Shown: piece after piece, positions 26,501 through 27,531 of the stretch
How the letters are laid out: every line of letters starts with the position of its first letter
How positions within the stretch are numbered: position 1 is the stretch's first letter
Assembly: GCA_902497035.1 (NCBI GenBank)
Contig: CABVDL010000027.1
Coordinates: forward strand, 1-27,531
DNA from: an uncultured Prevotella sp.
GTDB lineage: Bacteria > Bacteroidota > Bacteroidia > Bacteroidales > Bacteroidaceae
Direction of reading: 5' to 3'
Length of the DNA: 27,531 nucleotides
The notes under the pieces: model-generated
Told to the model about the DNA's origin: nothing
Databases searched by the model: none
Seen by the model: only the letters and a program-made list of their open reading frames with translations
Program-made: the position numbers and the translations under genes

Positions 26501-27156
26501 ATCCTGTCGAAGATGAGTTGACACAGCCCAATACGCCTTACCTCGTTGCCGTGGAGCGTGCCGCACCCGGCGAGGATGTGACGTTCAAAATCCAGCAGTA
26601 TGGATCCGACGTGAGTGCTACGGTCGCTCCAGAGACGGTGGCGGGCAACTACATGAACGCAGACTATACCTTTACCGGCGAGACAGCCAATGGAACGATC
26701 AATGGTGCTGCCCACACCTTCAAGCACTATGGCAGCTACTCGGGCAAGAAACTGAAGAAGGACGGCGGATGGTTCTACTTTGCGCAAGGCAAGTTCTACA
26801 ACTCTAAGAACCTGTCATACCGGTTTGACAATGTCTATGTCTATCCGTTCCGTGCTTACTTTGCCCACGAGGCAAGCAACGGCACTAAGCTGATGCGTGG
26901 CTTCAATGTCACCTTTGACGACCTCCTGGCAACCGGCATCGGCAGCGTGACGAAGGAGGCCGACCACTCCGGCGTGCAGCTCACAGCCGGCCAAGGCGCT
27001 CTGGACATCAATTCTTACGAGACGGTCAATGTCGTGGTCTACAGTGCGACGGGCGCTACGATGTTCAGCTCCACACTGACCGCTGGCGAGTCAAAGACGG
27101 TGGCACTGAGCCCGGGCATCTACGTTGTGAATGGAAAGAAAGTGATCATCCCTTAA
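23524..27156 (+). CDS. Large exported protein with C-terminal sorting-like domain
   Basis: I cannot name a function. The 1210-aa protein starts with a long basic signal peptide (RTKTRRRLEGLAVFVVLLGV, ending near YGQN), a form I recall from many Prevotella surface proteins. The body is rich in Thr, Ser, Asn, Gly and aromatic residues and looks all-beta, with no enzyme motif. Around residue 930 it has a stretch (ATLVLPFSIALSDG) also familiar from Bacteroidales surface proteins. The last ~60 residues (VNVVVYSATGATMF to SPGIYVVNGKKVIIP) resemble the C-terminal beta-sandwich sorting domains of type IX secretion cargo (type A), so it may be secreted or surface-attached. It shares an intergenic region with the divergent TPR regulator, and a 64-aa gene follows 12 bp downstream. 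An adhesin or binding protein is a guess. Confidence 0.85.
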   Translation: MKHIRTKTRRRLEGLAVFVVLLGVFLASLKGLTAYGQNVTISPSSGNLIAAITYDNEVGFEKGWSALWRHRQLPLTLHVSDKPELTPSGVLKDPAGNIRLDTDRNLYVLMGGTTVTTHLSFSLPKGYRFTGYRMVLLNDMNGKNYGGFSLQGINKRMYETGSSFDYSRPLASTAMMDGNNSSEEYVIERTSKTASDMGNNLYFYFWRASNAYYGATIKSIELYFTAEAEFAAEGVPGSPDEIIAEGVNMVGTEFTTGKLDLGVVKPNTKNGATYFSYDYQNVIDLTAKNWLYEEGAVTADKKLPQTAGSGSIQVLRNDGQLYYALGNGTYYIETPTETQNQNGKTIPLGFRITGAQIKAHYGTPAASSSITYDGKTGTISAGWLGMTYRLKTDGTWTTGTGAQWTQTKIGKLQSGNYYLSVQKSGSGNRVQYIANGTTDINEANSFTLSDDGHVMYGELTLSKTSDNRARFMSENGWNNSFASWITVSSSTTNPAFTPSDFKLSLYGTNGATPVSTVSVGSSNKNATAEVDGLNNDAIKFTISGLTEGTKALITYNLTMEQLNPFINTLDIVCHSAKTSGLTITQQFTSNDFQVAGGEFLFYIPSDFVGETNKCKFTFENLTSKYMDATYGKGTTGNSRNYLVKSPYYNKYGDGKQYTASGNEPADDKVRTSMCGNVPYKYNNAAELEAAGATASASTLEEYPYSEARYLSQGGSFTEDIEIRVNDAAKECYLMMGDETRYNIAPTTAMEHRYYAYYLMDIQLLVKDYDAKCQLKELYTTTFYGEKEEKPMYGGTFEAYETGHSGDPNYLIPSDKAYLTVDMMVRALLDALQEKQAETNQVLYLDYTNLYSVLVESDARMAEMKNQLNPNCLIFFPVRTAYNEDNYVQKTMSGGFRACRNIVLTDKQPFYSPYNITVPAENYAAYTRKITHEMNGKATLATLVLPFSIALSDGVHSNDFCSLRLYQMQSENGLAADQEEGANGKDFMGLAKFNPVEDELTQPNTPYLVAVERAAPGEDVTFKIQQYGSDVSATVAPETVAGNYMNADYTFTGETANGTINGAAHTFKHYGSYSGKKLKKDGGWFYFAQGKFYNSKNLSYRFDNVYVYPFRAYFAHEASNGTKLMRGFNVTFDDLLATGIGSVTKEADHSGVQLTAGQGALDINSYETVNVVVYSATGATMFSSTLTAGESKTVALSPGIYVVNGKKVIIP

Positions 27157-27168
27157 TAAAGACTGACT

Positions 27169-27363
27169 ATGAACAAGAAGACATATCTATCGCCGGTGAC
27201 GGTCTGCCTCCAAATGGACGGTTCTTCTCTGATGCAGAATGCAAGTCAGACTCCGTATGCTGATGCCAAGCCGCATGCCTTCCCTGCTGGGGCTGAGCCA
27301 GACAACTACGTTGACGACGATCCGTGGGAGCGAGTCGCTCACCCCGGCGATCTTTGGAAATAA
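27169..27363 (+). CDS. Small protein following the exported protein gene
   Basis: This 64-aa product starts MNKKTYLSPVTVCLQMDGSS and ends DDDPWERVAHPGDLWK. It has no signal peptide or membrane helix. The N-terminal pattern (basic, Y-x-x-P, then a hydrophobic strand, then LMQNAS) and the Asp/Trp-rich C-terminus recall a group of very common short Bacteroidales proteins of unknown function; this is from memory, not a search. The ATG lies 12 bp after the stop of the 1210-aa gene, so the two are probably co-transcribed. It could be a small structural peptide, a leader-containing precursor or a chaperone-like partner; none is shown by the sequence. Confidence 0.7.
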   Translation: MNKKTYLSPVTVCLQMDGSSLMQNASQTPYADAKPHAFPAGAEPDNYVDDDPWERVAHPGDLWK

Positions 27364-27412
27364 GTAGTAAAGACCTTCCTGTACTGGTTTTGGTTATCTT
27401 CATCCACATTAA

Positions 27413-27475
27413 TTTTGTCCGCTGCCCCGGGAGGTCCGCTCCGGGAGGTCCGCTGCCCTCAGCGGACACCATATA
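27413..27475. repeat. Expanded palindromic element with 14-bp tandem duplication
   Basis: A complete GTCCGCTGCCCTCAGCGGAC lies at 27448-27467, preceded by two tandem copies of CCGGGAGGTCCGCT (27427-27440 and 27441-27454). Read as a whole, it equals the element at 20122-20154 with a 31-bp insertion at 27427-27457. Confidence 0.9.
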
Positions 27476-27531
27476 AGCCCTCTCCCTTAATCCCTCCCCC
27501 CAAAAAGCCCTCTCCCTTAATCCCTCCCCCC
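27476..27531. repeat. 30-bp C-rich tandem repeat (G-rich on the minus strand)
   Basis: A 30-bp unit made of AGCCCTCTCCCTTAATCCCT, a C-run and AAAA is present at 27476-27505 and again from 27506 to the window edge. The minus strand of each unit has four runs of at least three G separated by 1, 5 and 3 bases. The array probably continues beyond the window. Confidence 0.85.

Noticed and set aside
27167..27472. 101-aa open frame on the minus strand
   Set aside because: It runs through the palindromic repeat and antisense to the small protein gene.

Overview
The window looks like a chromosomal segment of a Prevotella-like member of the Bacteroidales. The evidence is a SusC/SusD pair, two hybrid two-component sensors with AraC outputs, lipoproteins with acidic residues after the lipobox cysteine, promoters of the Bacteroidetes type (-7 box TAnnTTTG, sometimes with TTTG 19 bases upstream), and an ExbB/ExbD operon of the Bacteroidales kind. 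Coding DNA is GC-rich; the gaps are AT-rich or made of repeats. The species cannot be fixed from the sequence.

Left edge (1-2584): the 3' part of a thioredoxin-fold TlpA-like protein on + converges on an AAA ATPase/DUF4143 gene on -. A repetitive inverted-repeat block lies between them, and four 23-bp direct repeats sit behind the ATPase promoter.

Polysaccharide utilisation locus (2585-16772): a hybrid two-component regulator on - is divergent from a + strand operon susC, susD, CE1-like lipoprotein esterase, second CE1-like esterase, GH3 glycosidase. SusC/SusD would import glycan fragments, the esterases would remove acyl decorations and the GH3 enzyme would trim the non-reducing end. An ester-decorated plant glycan such as xylan is the best guess at substrate. 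The regulator has a one-base frameshift that removes the second helix-turn-helix of its AraC domain in this sequence.

Exb operon (16839-19358): exbB-like, a small four-helix membrane protein, and two exbD-like genes, all overlapping by 4-14 bases, behind a near-consensus promoter. These would energise TonB-dependent transporters such as the SusC upstream.

Repeat region (19359-20188): no convincing gene. It holds several copies of a 20-bp palindrome, a ~23-bp degenerate repeat array with an 18-bp perfect palindrome, and a 14-bp inverted repeat.

Second regulatory module (20189-27363): a TPR-type hybrid two-component regulator on -, divergent from a 1210-aa exported protein and a 64-aa small protein on +. 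The module is bracketed by nearly identical palindromic repeats in direct orientation (20122-20154 and 27413-27475). The window ends in a G-rich (minus strand) 30-bp tandem repeat.
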